Positions 33,130 through 44,175 of a stretch of DNA of 64,000 nt are shown here, piece by piece. The translations under genes and the position numbers were made by a program. Source of the stretch: Wurfbainia villosa (Eukaryota; Streptophyta; Magnoliopsida; Zingiberales; Zingiberaceae); the NCBI GenBank assembly GCA_025175895.1, contig CM045989.1, positions 17,663,928 to 17,727,927 on the forward strand, read 5' to 3'. Positions within the stretch are counted from its first letter, which is position 1. Each line of letters begins with the position of its first letter. The notes under the pieces are model-generated. The model saw only the letters and a list, made by a program, of their open reading frames with translations, was not told the origin of the DNA and did no database searches.

Positions 33130-33593
33130 AAGCTCGTGATGGAAGAAAAGATAGCAATTTTCTTGGGCGAAATTGAAGGGGGAAGTTGGTGCTTTCCAGT
33201 CCTTCAAAGCTAGTTCAAGGAAATCAAAGATCAAGCAATCCAAAGCTCTTGTAAAGTGTTTTTCCTTTACTTGCATTTGTATTTGCTTGTATCTAATTGA
33301 TTATTGTTGTAATCATTATTGTACGAGGTTTCTCCACCTCCGGATTGTTCCGAGGAGTGTTTATTAGTGGTTGCATGTGCATCACTAAAGCTCGTAGAGC
33401 TCGATCCGTGGAGTAGGAACCGTGCAGTTCCGAACCACGTTATATCGTTGTATTAGCGTGTTGTGCATGTCGTTATCGTTATTACTTTTCTATTTCCGCT
33501 GTGCTAACGAAATTGTAGAAACAAACACGAACAAATTCCATCTACGAACTAATTCTACGCTATTCACCCCCCTTTAGCGGCGTCAAATCTTCT

Positions 33594-33596
<3 letters not shown>

Positions 33597-33652
<56 letters not shown>
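33597..33652. repeat. (AT)28 microsatellite
   Basis: Perfect AT dinucleotide run at the junction of the B2 LTR end and the truncated leader of E. Confidence 0.98.
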
Positions 33653-33655
<3 letters not shown>

Positions 33656-33770
33656 ACATGCTAGTAGAATAATGCTTGTATGTATATGATGCATGCTAGG
33701 ATATTTTTCTTGTATGTATATGATGCATGCTAGAATAATGTTTGTATGTATGTGATGCATGCTAGTATAG
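33653..33770 (+). repeat. Leader minisatellite of element E
   Basis: Four units of 32-35 bp with tgtatgtatatgatgcatgctag. Related to the leader array of D (24915-25022). Confidence 0.8.
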
Positions 33771-34435
33771 GGTTATAAAGGCCTTAATGTGTATATGATA
33801 AACATTACGATTAGATTAGATCTTAATCGAATCAACTCGAAAATGCCTACCAAGTCCTTGATACCCATCACTACCTCGATCATTTGTAGTTGTTGAATCT
33901 GCCAAAGCAGAGCAACACATATTATCTTGGTAGGGTGCGGAGGGACAATCTTGGTCTCGCCTATCATGGCTTGGGTTAGAGTAAGCTCAATTAGATTGAG
34001 TAAAACTAGTTAACTCAATTGGATCGAGTAGAACTATAGGCATATTCCAACCGTTGGAAAGATAGGATAAGATCGCATTTACACTAAATCTTGGGCGATT
34101 TAGCCAAAGCTAACTCAAGGTCTTTTGTAAATGTGGGTCTTGATCCTATAAACAAGAGTTGCATAGAGATGTAATCGGTAATGTGTTACCCACCGATAAT
34201 ACTAAGTCTTGGGCGATTTAGCCAAAGCTAACTCAAGGCTTAGTATGATGTGGATCTTGTCCCGCAGGAATTATAGCTAGTTTGTATGAATTTAGTAATG
34301 TGGTTTGACCACATCCATAACTCGATTCTACAAAATTCCTATAATTCAGTGGGAGCATCATTTGATTAAAGGCCTAATTAAATGATAAAAAGAATATGAT
34401 ATTATTTTTTTGCATTGTGTATGTTGTAGATTACT
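33771..34435 (+). other. Element E leader remainder
   Basis: Gene-free. It contains two copies of a ttgggcgatttagccaaagctaactcaaggc segment (about 34090 and 34206) and a segment that aligns with the D leader (ttatcttggtagggtgcgg). Confidence 0.7.
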
Positions 34436-35208
34436 ATGTCGACAAACACGAACACTCTCTCCCTGCGTTCTGTCCTTGAGAAGGACAAGCTCAATGGAGA
34501 AAATTTCTTGGACTGGTACAGAAATCTGAGAATCGTTCTCACCCAAGAAAGGAAACTGTACGTCCTAGAGTAGCCCATTACGGAGGCACCTCCTACCACT
34601 GCCTCGCGAGCTGACAAAGATGCTTACAAGAAGCATCAAGATGATGCATTAGATGCGTCATGTCTCATGCTCGCGACCATGAACTTTGAGCTTCAGAAGC
34701 AACATGAGTTCATGAATGCTTATGATATGGTTGAACATCTTCGTCAACTATATCAAGTACAAGCAAGGCATGAGAGATATGGAGTCTCTAAGGCATTGTT
34801 TCAGTCCAAAATGCAAGATGGAACTCCCGTAGGTCCATATGTACTCAAGATGATTGGGTACATAGAAAACATACAGAGATTGGGATTCCCACTTGGCCAA
34901 GAGCCGGCCACTGACTTGATCTTGTAGTCTTTGCCACAAAGCTACAATCAATTTGTCATGAATTACAATATGAATGAAATTGATAAGCCACTGCCTGAGA
35001 TGCTCAGCATGTTGAGAACTGCTGAGCTCATCCTTAAGAAGGGAAAATCTGACTCCATTTTGAAGGTGCAAAAGAAGAAAGGCAAGGGCAAGCCTAAAGG
35101 TAAGGGAAAGTCCCAAGCCAAGGGCAAAGGCAAAGAACTGAAACCCAAAGGAGGGGTGGCCAAAGAAGGGGCTTGCTTCTACTGCAAGGAAGCATAACTG
35201 CAAAGCAT
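34436..35208 (+). pseudogene. Element E Gag with two stops and a damaged zinc knuckle
   Basis: ATG at 34436 (MSTNTNTLSLRSVLEKDKL), UBN2_2-like core DWYRNLRIVLTQERKLY. In-frame TAG codons lie at 34571-34573 and 34925-34927 where D has Gln. The Lys/Gly-rich tail is followed by CFYCKEA, and a deletion of about 14 bp removes the His ligand of the knuckle and shifts the frame before the second Cys. Confidence 0.88.
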
Positions 35209-35560
35209 ACCTGGAAGATCTTAAGAAGAAGAGAAGTGAGACTTCTACTACAGGTATAAATGTTATAGAGGTCAATCTATCTATTTCTTTATCATGGGTA
35301 TTAGATACTGGATGTGCATCTCACATTTGTACCAATGTGCAAGCGCTGAGAAATAGCAGGGCATTGACAAAGGGCGAGGTGGACCTACGAGTAGGCTATG
35401 GAGCAAGAGTTGTTGCTATTGCTGTAGGAACTTATGATCTATCTCTGCCCTCTGAATGTTGTTATGTGTCTGCTTTGACTAAGAACATAATTTTGGTTTC
35501 TTGTATGGACAAGAAAGGATTTACATTTATAATAAAGAACAAATATTGTTCAGTTTATTT
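35209..35560 (+). pseudogene. Element E aspartic protease
   Basis: Reads in the pol frame from ...KKKRSET to the active site SWVLDTGCASHICTN (Asp codon near 35293). It continues with the VDLRVGYGARV segment shared by D and H. A deletion after LSLPSE relative to H (LSLSSGLVLELDE) shortens it. Confidence 0.85.
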
Positions 35561-36835
35561 AAATGATATGTTCTATTGTAGTGCACCTCTAATGAACGGA
35601 CTCTACTTTCTAGGCTTAGAGAGCCCCATCTATAACATAAGTACCAAAAGGTTTAAGTCAAATGAGTTGAACTAAACCTATCTCTGGCATTGTCGCTTAG
35701 GTCACATAAATGAGGGTCGCTTATCTCAGCTCTATAAGGATGGGCTGCTAGACTCATTTGATTTTGAATCATATGAGACATGCGAGTCTTGCCTTTTAGG
35801 CAAGATAACCAAGACTCCCTTTAGTGGACACAACGAAAGAGCAACAGACTTGTTAGGAATTATAGATAGTGATGTATGTGGTCCTTTCAATGTTGCTGCT
35901 AGAGGTGGTTATAGGTACTTCATTACATTTACTGATGACTTCAGTAGATATGGTTATGTGTATCTGATGACACATAAATCAGAATCCTTTAAAAAGTTCA
36001 AAGAATTCAAGAATGAAGTACAAAACCATCTTGGCAAGAGTATTAAGATACTTCGATCAGATCGAGGTGGCGAATACCTTAGCCATGAGTTTCGTGACTA
36101 TCTAGCTGAGTATGAGATTCTATCCCAACTCACTCGTCCTAGAACACCACAGTGGAATGGTGTATCAGAAAGGAGGAATCGTACCCTATTAGATATGGTA
36201 CGATCTATGATGAGTCACACAAATCTTCCTATATCCTTTTGGGGATATGCTCTAGATACAGCAGCCTTTACACTTAACCGTGTACCATCCAAGGCTGTGA
36301 TAAAGACAACATATACGATATGGACAGGAAGAAATCCCAAGATGTCTTTCATGAGGATTTGGGGTTGTGAGGCTTACGTTCGATGACAAGTCTCAGACAA
36401 ACTGGGACCCAAATCCGATAGGTGATATTTTGTTGAATATCCCAAGGACACGAAGGGATATTACTTCTACATTCCCAGTCAGCACAAAGTGTTTGTGGCA
36501 AAGACTAGGGTTTTTCAAGAAAGGGATTTTGTTTCTAGAAAAACTAGTGGGAGTACGTTCGATTTTGAAGAAATTCAAGATAAGGACCATAGCACTGAGG
36601 CCTTGATGGAGGTTAAACAGGAACCACAAAGTGTTGTGGGTGATGAGATTGTTGCACAAAGAGTTGTGGAACAACCACCTGTTCAGGTAGACCTACCTCT
36701 TCGCAGGTCTGATAGGGTATCTCGTCAGCCTGAGAGATACTCATTTCTCTTGTCTGACCATGATGACGTTATGCTCATTGAGAATGAGCCTACCTCCTAT
36801 CAGGAAGCTGTGATGAGCCCAGATTCTGAGAAATG
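35561..36835 (+). pseudogene. Element E integrase region
   Basis: GAG-pre-integrase zinc segment (HCRLGHINEGR...CESCLLG) and rve core with SDVCGPF, LRSDRGGEYLSHEF and PQWNGVSERRNRTLL, so the D, D and E positions are present. Stops at 35673-35675, 36384-36386 and about 36422 interrupt it. The C-terminal part (YPKDTKGYYFY, then PERYSFLLSDHDDVM) leads into the reverse transcriptase. Confidence 0.9.
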
Positions 36836-36845
36836 ACTAGAGGCC

Positions 36846-37775
36846 ATGAGATCCGAGATGGAATCCATGTACACCAACCAAGTATTGACTTTGGTTGATC
36901 CATATGAAGGGGTCAAACCCATTGGGTGTAAGTGGGTCTTTAAGAGAAAGACTGACATGGATGGACTTATGCATACCTATAAGGCCCGATTGGTGGCTAA
37001 AGGTTTCAAGCAAATTCATGGTATTGACTATGATGAAACCTTTTCTCCAGTGACGATGTTTAAATCCATTCGGATCATGCTTGCTATTGCAGCATACCAC
37101 AATTATGAGATTTGGCAGATGGATGTCAAAACCGCATTTCTGAATGAAAACTTACTCGAGGATGTGTACATGACACAACCTGAGAGTTTTGTAGATCCAC
37201 AACATACTGGGAAAGTATGCAAGTTACAAAGGTCCATTTATGGGCTAAAGCAAGTGTCTCGGAGTTGGAATCTTCGATTCGATGATGCGATCAAACAGTT
37301 TGGTTTTATCAAGAATGAAGATGAACCCTGTGTCTACAAGAGGGTTAGTGGGAATATAGTTGTCTTCCTTGTATTGTATGTGGATGATATACTACTCATT
37401 GGGAATGACATCCCTTCGCTACAGTCTGTGAAGACTTGGCTGGGGACATGCTTCTCAATGAAGGACTTAGGTGAAGCATCCTGTATTCTAGGCATCAAGA
37501 TCTATAGAGATAGATCTAAGAGATTGCTTGGCCTAAGTCAGAGTACATACATTGACACAGTATTACTATGGTTTGCCATGCAGAATTCAAAGAAGGGATT
37601 TCTGCTGATGTCACATGGTGTGAGTCTTTCGAAGACTCAAAGTCCCTCTTCTAGAGAGGAGAGAGACCGCATGGATAAGATCCCTTACACATCTGCTATA
37701 GGATCTATCATGTACGCCATGCTGTATACTCATCTTGATGTCTCGTATGCTTTGAGCATGACGAGTAGATACTAG
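36846..37775 (+). pseudogene. Element E reverse transcriptase (best preserved in the window)
   Basis: A 309-residue uninterrupted stretch between a TGA (36834-36836) and a TAG (37773-37775). It contains GCKWVFKRKTDMDGLMHTYK, LVAKGFKQIHGIDYDETFSP, WQMDVKTAFLNENL, SIYGLKQVSRSWN and the catalytic YVDD at 37377-37388. These are standard Copia polymerase motifs. Confidence 0.92.
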
Positions 37776-38360
37776 TCAGATCCAGGTGAGCGTAACTGGA
37801 TAATAGTCAAGAATATTCTTAAGTACTTGAGAAGGACTAAAGAATATTTCTTGATATTTGGAGGCAATGAGGAGCTAGCTGTAAAGGATTACAGCGATGC
37901 CAACTTCAAAACTAACCAGGATGATTATATATCACAGTCAGGATTTGTGTTTTTCTTGAATGGTGGTGCTGTGAGCTGGAAGAGTTCGAAGCAGGACACA
38001 GTTGCTGATTCTACAACAGAAGCCGAGTATATCGCTGCATCTGAGGCAGCAAAGGAGGCAGTTTTGATCCGCAAGTTCATTACTGAACTTGGGGTGGTTC
38101 CTAGCATAGCAGATCCTATAGAGCTCTATTGTGACAACAATGGAGTGATTGCGCAGGCTAAGGAACCTCGCTCACACCAGCGGACCAAACACATACTACG
38201 GCGCTTCCATCTCATTCGAGAGATTATCGATAGAAAAGATGTGAAGAATTGCAGAGTACCCACAAAGGCTAACATTGCAGATCCCTTGACCAAGGCTTTG
38301 GTACAAAAAAAGCATGATGGTCACACTAGGTCATTGGGTATTAGATACTACGGTGATTGA
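37776..38360 (+). pseudogene. Element E RNase H
   Basis: Same frame as the polymerase after the TAG at 37773-37775. All blocks are readable: YSDANFKTNQDDY, GGAVSWKSSKQDTVADSTTE, ELYCDNNGVIAQAKEPRSHQ, ANIADPLTKALVQKK. Ends with a stop at 38360 just before the PPT. Confidence 0.9.
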
Positions 38361-38380
38361 CACTAGTGCTAGTGGGAGAT

Positions 38381-40207
38381 TGTTAGTGAAAGCCCAAGAG
38401 CCAATCATGTGATGATTGTTGTATGGACTTTATTGTATCATATTCCTATTTATAAAGGCATGGTTATTATATTTACTTGTATTGGTGCCAAATAACTAAG
38501 TATAATAACGTCCTTGAGTAGTAGGTTCTTATCTATATCAATCGATTGGTTGAATCGATAATGAGATGATATAGAGAACACTAATCTTAATCATTCCTAG
38601 TCAAGTATTAACATTCAGGGACAATGTTAATGCGTAGAGACTAGCATGTAGGTCAACACGATGACTTGATCTCACAAGTCATGGATATGAGATATCAAGT
38701 TGACACATGGGTATGTATTGGAGAATGTATACTGAATGACCCGCCATAAGAAAGTATCATGGATCGTTATATGAGTGTCATATACTTTCTCATGTGACTA
38801 TTAGTATGACTATTAGTTCTTGGACCTGAAGTCAGCATAGTTCACTACATAAGGAGTTGCATACTTTGGCTTTGTCAAACGTCACCCATAAATGGGTGGA
38901 CTATAAAGGCGATTACTGGATATGTAACAAATTATGCGGAGGGATGTGAGTGATGTAGATGGGATCTATCCCTCCTATATGATTGGAGTGACATCGTTAT
39001 TCTTGATAGAGTGAGACCACGAAGTGCATGACCATGCCCAAATGAGTCAATATGAGATATTGAGCTCATTTGATTAGAGTGAGTCTACTTGGAGTTCAAG
39101 ATATAGATTGTACCGAGGATGACATGGTCTATGCCTCAATTGGTCAATCTAGATGTCAAGGATAGAGGTACATTGTCACATATTGTGAGAGTCACAATTA
39201 GTAGTCACAAAGGTGATGTTGGAGCTCAACATTCTTGTAACTTGGGTAGCAATGATGTGTTGCTAGATACCGCTCATTGCTTATGTTCTTAAATCGGTTT
39301 AGGGACATTGCCGACGTTACAAGAACCTATAGGGTCACACACAAAGGGCAATTAGATGGAGATTAGGTTCATATGATGAACCATGAGGATTAAGTTCATG
39401 GGGCGAACCAAATTGGATTAAGAGGAATCCAAATTAGACTAATTGAGTTAGACTCAATTTGATTCAAGTGTTGAATGAGTCTAATTTAGATTTGATTCAT
39501 TGAGTCAATTTAAATTAATAAATAGAGATTCATTAAATCAAATCGACTTGAATCAAATGGTTGGATTTGATCACCCATGGGAGATTAGAGGTCAAGTTTG
39601 ACTTGACTTGAGAGGGAAGATGAATGGTCAATTTTGACTTGACCAATTGCCATGTCATGGTGACTTGGCATGATGGCTGACCAATGATGATGTTCCACAT
39701 CATCATGGACTTATCATGTGGTGCCACCTCATGAGGGAGACCAAGAGCTATTGGCTCTTGGAGTTACATGCATGCATGTAACCCCCCAATATTGAAGTGG
39801 CTGGCCACTTTTCTTGATGAAGTGAATTCATTTGGTGAGTAACTTCATCTTTTTCTTCCTTGGATCATCTTCCTCTCAAGCTCTCTCCCAATCCTCTACT
39901 TTGGCCGAAACTTCCAAGGGGTGCTAGCACACTCTAGGTTGTGTTTCTCCACCATTTGTCCATGTGGATACGAATAGAGGAGTGTACACTTGACACTCGT
40001 GAGTTCCGACAAGCGATTTGGACGAGCGGGATACGCGAAGGGCATCACATCAAGGGTAACGCTCTCATCTTGTAGATATAAGGTAGATCTAGGTTTATTT
40101 AAACACATACATGTTTTATTTTTATATATCTTCGCACGGATCCGTGGCCGGGCTTCCGAGGTTTCTGCAAAGCAAAAAACGGTTTTTACGGCTCGGAAAG
40201 TCCAACA
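38381..40207 (+). repeat. Element E 3' LTR (1827 bp)
   Basis: Starts tgttagtgaaagcccaag after the PPT and ends ggaaagtccaaca. H and I LTRs are reverse-oriented relatives; the D LTR is a more distant one. Confidence 0.9.
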
Positions 40208-40225
40208 ATCGTCACTAGAGGAGGG

Positions 40226-42009
40226 TGTTAGTGTCAGCCCTTAGTGCCAATCACAAGATGATAGATTAGGGATCATATGTATCATATTTAATTAATAACA
40301 GACAAAGATTGATTATTATATTTACTTTATGCGTGTGCCAGCCAAATAAATATAATAATACCCTTGAATACTAGATTCTAATCTACAGTATATCAATTGG
40401 TAGAATTGATTATGAGAAGCTGTAGAGAACACTATACTTAAACATTCCTAGTCAAGTATTGTATTAATAGACAAAAGAATATATTGATACATTGAGACTA
40501 GCATGTAGGTCAATGGATGACTTAATCTCACAAGTCATGGATATGTGATATCACATTAACACATGGGTATATATATTGGAGAATATATGTGCTGAATTGA
40601 CCCGCCATGAGAAAGTGAGATGAATCATTATGAGTGTCATATACTTTCTCATGTGACTATTAGTATGAATAGTCCTTAGACCTGAAGTCACTACGGTTCC
40701 CTTCATAAGGAGTTATGTACTTTGGTATCATCTAACGTCACCCGTAACAAGGTGCACTATAATGGCGATTGCTGTGTATGTAATGAATTATACGAAGGGA
40801 TGTGAGTGATGTAGATGGGATCTATCCCTCCCATATGACGGGAGTGATATCTTTGGCCTCTTGATAGAGTATGACCACGAAATGCATGACCATGCTCAAA
40901 TGAGTCAATATGAGATATTGAGCTCATTTGTTTGAGTGAGTCTACTTGGGGATCAAGAAACATAAAGATCGATAAGGGGATGACACGGTCTATGCCTCAT
41001 TGATCGATCTAAGATATCAAGGATATAAGGACACCATCATACATGATAATAGTCATGGAAAGGTTGTCGGATCTTGACTTTCTTGTAGCTTGGGTAGCAA
41101 TGATGTATTGCTAGATGCCGCTCATTGCTTATGTATCTAAAATGGATTTAGATACATTACCAATGCTATGAGAGCATATAGGGTCACACACAAAGAATAT
41201 ATTTTGGAGAAGTGTTCATCTTAGTTTGACTAAATGAATCATTAGTTAATTGAATGGACTAGAATGAGTTAGACCCATTGCTTGGCCAAACTTGAGTTGG
41301 ACTCAAATTGGTTTAACTTGAGTTAGACTCAAGTGAAATCAATTGAAGAAGGTTAGCATGATTAATGATGATTAATCATGCATGCAAATAGGAGTTATTG
41401 CATGAAAATGAAATTTAATGCATGCAAATGAGATTTGAGAAATCTCCTTAACATTGCATGATTAATCTTGCATGAAAGGGAATTCCAAAAGGCTCCTTAA
41501 CATTGTGGGATTTCAAAAGCCTTCCTATGTTGCATGCAAATGGAGTTAATGCATGCAAATGTAATTTATTGCATGAAAATGGGTTAATGCATGTAAATGT
41601 GGATTAATGTATGATAAAGGGGGATTTGAGAAATCTCCTTAACGTGGAGATGTGATCTCATTCTTATTCTTGCATCCCATTTTATGCCTTGCATCCCTAT
41701 TTTCCCTTCTTCCGCTTTTGTGGAGAGCCATGGTTTTGGTTGTTAGCACAACCAAAGGTGTTATCTCCTTCTCCAAGATATAGTTCATGTGGATACCTTA
41801 GAGATACGGTTGTCCTTACCGTATTGAGATCCGACTATGTTTGGATTAGCGGGATTGCGAAGGGCTCGCATCAAAGGTATATTTCTTCTTCTAGATAAGA
41901 TCTAGATTAGGATAATCGAATCGATTTATATGTTTTTCATAGATCTCTGGAGGGATCTAGTTTATATTTTTTGTTTCCACTGCGGTTGTGCGAAGTATTT
42001 CACCCCTGA
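40226..42009 (+). repeat. Divergent Angela-type LTR, right end uncertain
   Basis: Starts tgttagtgtcagcccttag and follows the E LTR at roughly 75% identity in its first 150 bp. It keeps landmarks such as tactttctcatgtgactatt and gatgtagatgggatctatccctc. Only 18 bp (with ctagaggaggg, PPT-like) separate it from the E LTR. The right end is set where the B4 LTR appears to begin; its own CA end could not be fixed. 41300-41660 is rich in ttgcatgcaaatg repeats. Confidence 0.7.
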
Positions 42010-43349
42010 TGTTGTGAATGTCACCATCTGAATTTCCCTATAGGGGCGTGAATAGCGATTCATATGTCGATGATGGAATTTGATCGTGCGCTTGCTACAA
42101 TTATATTAGTACACAGCGGAAATAGAAAATACAATACAAATACAAATACAAATACAAGAACACTATGCAAGATATAACATGGTTCAGAACCTCAAGGTTC
42201 CTACTCCACGAGTTTATCTCAACGAACTCGAGTGATGATAACACCACTAATAAAACTCCTTCTTGACAACACGTCGGAGGTAGAGAAACCTCATACAATG
42301 ATTACAATAGTAATACAAAATAAATACAAGCTAATACAAAGTGAAATACACAAAAGAATGCAAAGAACACTTTACAAATGATCTTTTGGAAGCTTGCTTG
42401 TTTGGTTGCTTGAGCTGCACTTGGAGACCTTGAATTGCACTAGCAAATCACCCCCAAATCTCCCTAAGAAACCATGGCAAAAACCTTCTCCACGAGTTGC
42501 TTTTATAACCTGCATTCGGGCTAGATTTCGCTTAGCAGTCGACTGATAGAGACCATTAATCGACTGCTCCTATAGTTGTTGTCTCACAACGGCCTGAGCC
42601 ACGTTGGATAAGTTCCAATGGATAGGCCATTAGTCGACTGATCGAGCCATCACTCGACTGTCAAACCCTAATAATCAACTCAGAAACTTTCTGTTCCTGA
42701 AAACTCGACCATCAGTGGACTTCCATCTATAGCAGTCGACTGCCAATGTTGGCAGTCGACTGCCAGGCTATTTCCTACAGTCGAACTCCAGTCGACTCCC
42801 ATCAGTTGACTGATAACCTCATCCATGAGATTTTAACACCAAGTATGATGCCCTCATACTTGCTAGACCACACTTAGCCTAGACCTAAGCCTTCTAGCCA
42901 CCTTCATTAGCCTCACGCCTATCGGATCCCTCCAAGTCATCCATGACTTGTGTTAGGGCAATCTCTTGCCATAATATGGTTTTGATGGTGTGGCAAAGGG
43001 TTTAAGTTAGTTTGATATGTTGATTTGATATGTGCGTTGAAGTCGTGCAGGACTTAGTAATTCGCACATGGAGCCGTGGCGAGTTTCACATCTCATGACT
43101 CGTGCCTTGAGTCGGTGAAGGATAGCTTTGCGGAAGCCGTGCGCTTGGAGCATCCGAGGGACCGCCGGACGAGAAGCTTGGAGTGAAGCCGGAGGAAGTA
43201 GACTTCGAGGCAAGAGACGCGAAGGAGCATTGCAGAGCCATGCGCCTGATGCTGCCGAGGGACGTGGCCGAGAACGAAGAGAACTTCGAAGGCGAGGGAC
43301 TCCGAGAAATGAGAGTGAGCGATTGTAACCCGGGGAAGGGTAGTTTAGG

Positions 43350-43685
43350 TGGAACTTGCCATTTGGCCAAGTGTCGGATGGGTTTTCGACACCGCCATGT
43401 CGATCGATCGTCGAGTGAGTTCGACCGTATACGACGATCGGATTGCCAGCGATCGCCATACGTAAGGCTGATCAAGAGACCATCGATCGACAAAGACGGC
43501 GATCGTGATCAATAGGGTTTCGGCCCAGCGAACCGTTCAGAGCCGGCCGGGCGATCGACTACGGAGGCGGCCGATCGCCAAGAGTTCCGTTTGACTACAA
43601 CGGTCGAGATCCGACGTGTTCGGAGGCCGTTGTAGTGGCACGATCGCCAAGGGCGGCTGATCGTGATGGCGCTAACGGAAGAAAA
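43350..43685 (+). repeat. cgatcg-rich variable block of the F 5' LTR
   Basis: Many cgatcg, gatcg and gccgg motifs, such as gtcgatcgatcgtcgag. The 3' LTR equivalent (about 47580-47885) has the same vocabulary but aligns only in pieces, while both flanks are nearly identical. Confidence 0.8.
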
Positions 43686-43694
43686 CAGCCCTCT

Positions 43695-43704
43695 CTATAA
43701 AAAG
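43695..43704 (+). promoter_or_regulatory. TATA box of the element F 5' LTR
   Basis: ctataaaaag within ccctctctataaaaaggg, just after the variable block. The 3' LTR has the same at 47897-47906. Confidence 0.8.
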
Positions 43705-44115
43705 GGAGGGTGTAAGCCTTTGAGAGGCTAATGCTCATACTCCAAACAATCTTCCTAGTGCCCCACAAGCTCTAAACTCTTCTTACATGTTCTTACTCCA
43801 TTCTATTTGTAAGAAGAGTGTGCTTGATTTGTAAAGGTTACCTCCACCTAGCTTGGTGCAAAGGAGAGACCATTTAGTGGATTGGTTTAACGGAGTGATT
43901 CACCGAGGACGAATCAGGGACCGTGGATTAGCGGCGTAGCCGTGAACCACGTTATACCATCGTGTTAGCGTTTGTTTTATTGTTTATCTTTTGCTTTGTC
44001 TATTTGTATTTGTATATTCCGCTTGCGCTAATCTTTTGTAGACGAGCAATTTACGACGTCCAACGTACGAGGGCTATTCACCCCCCTCTAGCCGGCCGTA
44101 CCGATCCCCTACAAG

Positions 44116-44128
44116 TGGTATCAGAGCC
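44116..44128 (+). promoter_or_regulatory. Element F primer-binding site (initiator-Met tRNA type)
   Basis: tggtatcagagcc lies two bases after the LTR end and is a perfect match to the common plant PBS. Confidence 0.92.
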
Positions 44129-44175
44129 AAGGAAAGCTTGTTGAGGACTAACCGCCACAACAAGCAACATTCAAA

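Larger units (their letters stand above)
29644..33596 (+). mobile_element. Element B2: 5'-truncated SIRE-like gag-only element
   Basis: Collinear with B1 from about 19423 onward: Gag C-terminal domain, long non-coding region with hairpin, PPT and a complete 3' LTR ending ttctaca. The 5' LTR, PBS, N-terminal Gag and zinc knuckles are absent. The left edge is a sharp junction with the LTR of element A; the right edge is followed by (AT)28. Confidence 0.85.
32239..33596 (+). repeat. B2 3' LTR (1358 bp)
   Basis: Starts tgttggtgcaatcagcc. It has a shorter minisatellite (32340-32580), a block of CAGTCGACTG palindromes (32779-33095), a TATA box ctatataag (33121-33129), and ends cgtcaaatcttctaca. 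The palindrome block occupies the place of the cgatcg-rich block in B1. Confidence 0.85.
33653..40207 (+). mobile_element. Element E: 5'-truncated Angela-like Copia retrotransposon
   Basis: Leader (with minisatellite), gag, pol in Copia order, PPT (cactagtgctagtgggagat, ending 38380) and a 3' LTR of 1827 bp (38381-40207). The 5' LTR, PBS and first part of the leader are missing; the element begins at the AT microsatellite. Pol from the protease to RNase H stays in one frame and is broken only by stop codons. Sister to D, H and I. Confidence 0.9.
42951..44113 (+). repeat. Element F 5' LTR (1163 bp)
   Basis: tgttagggcaatctc...gatcccctaca. It has a conserved left part (to about 43350), a variable cgatcg-rich block (43350-43685), a TATA box and a conserved right part. 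Confidence 0.93.

Noticed and set aside
43007..43515. Several overlapping 100-150 codon frames, repeated at 47245-47665
   Set aside because: They lie in the two LTRs of F; the repeat is the LTR pair and the frames are GC-driven.
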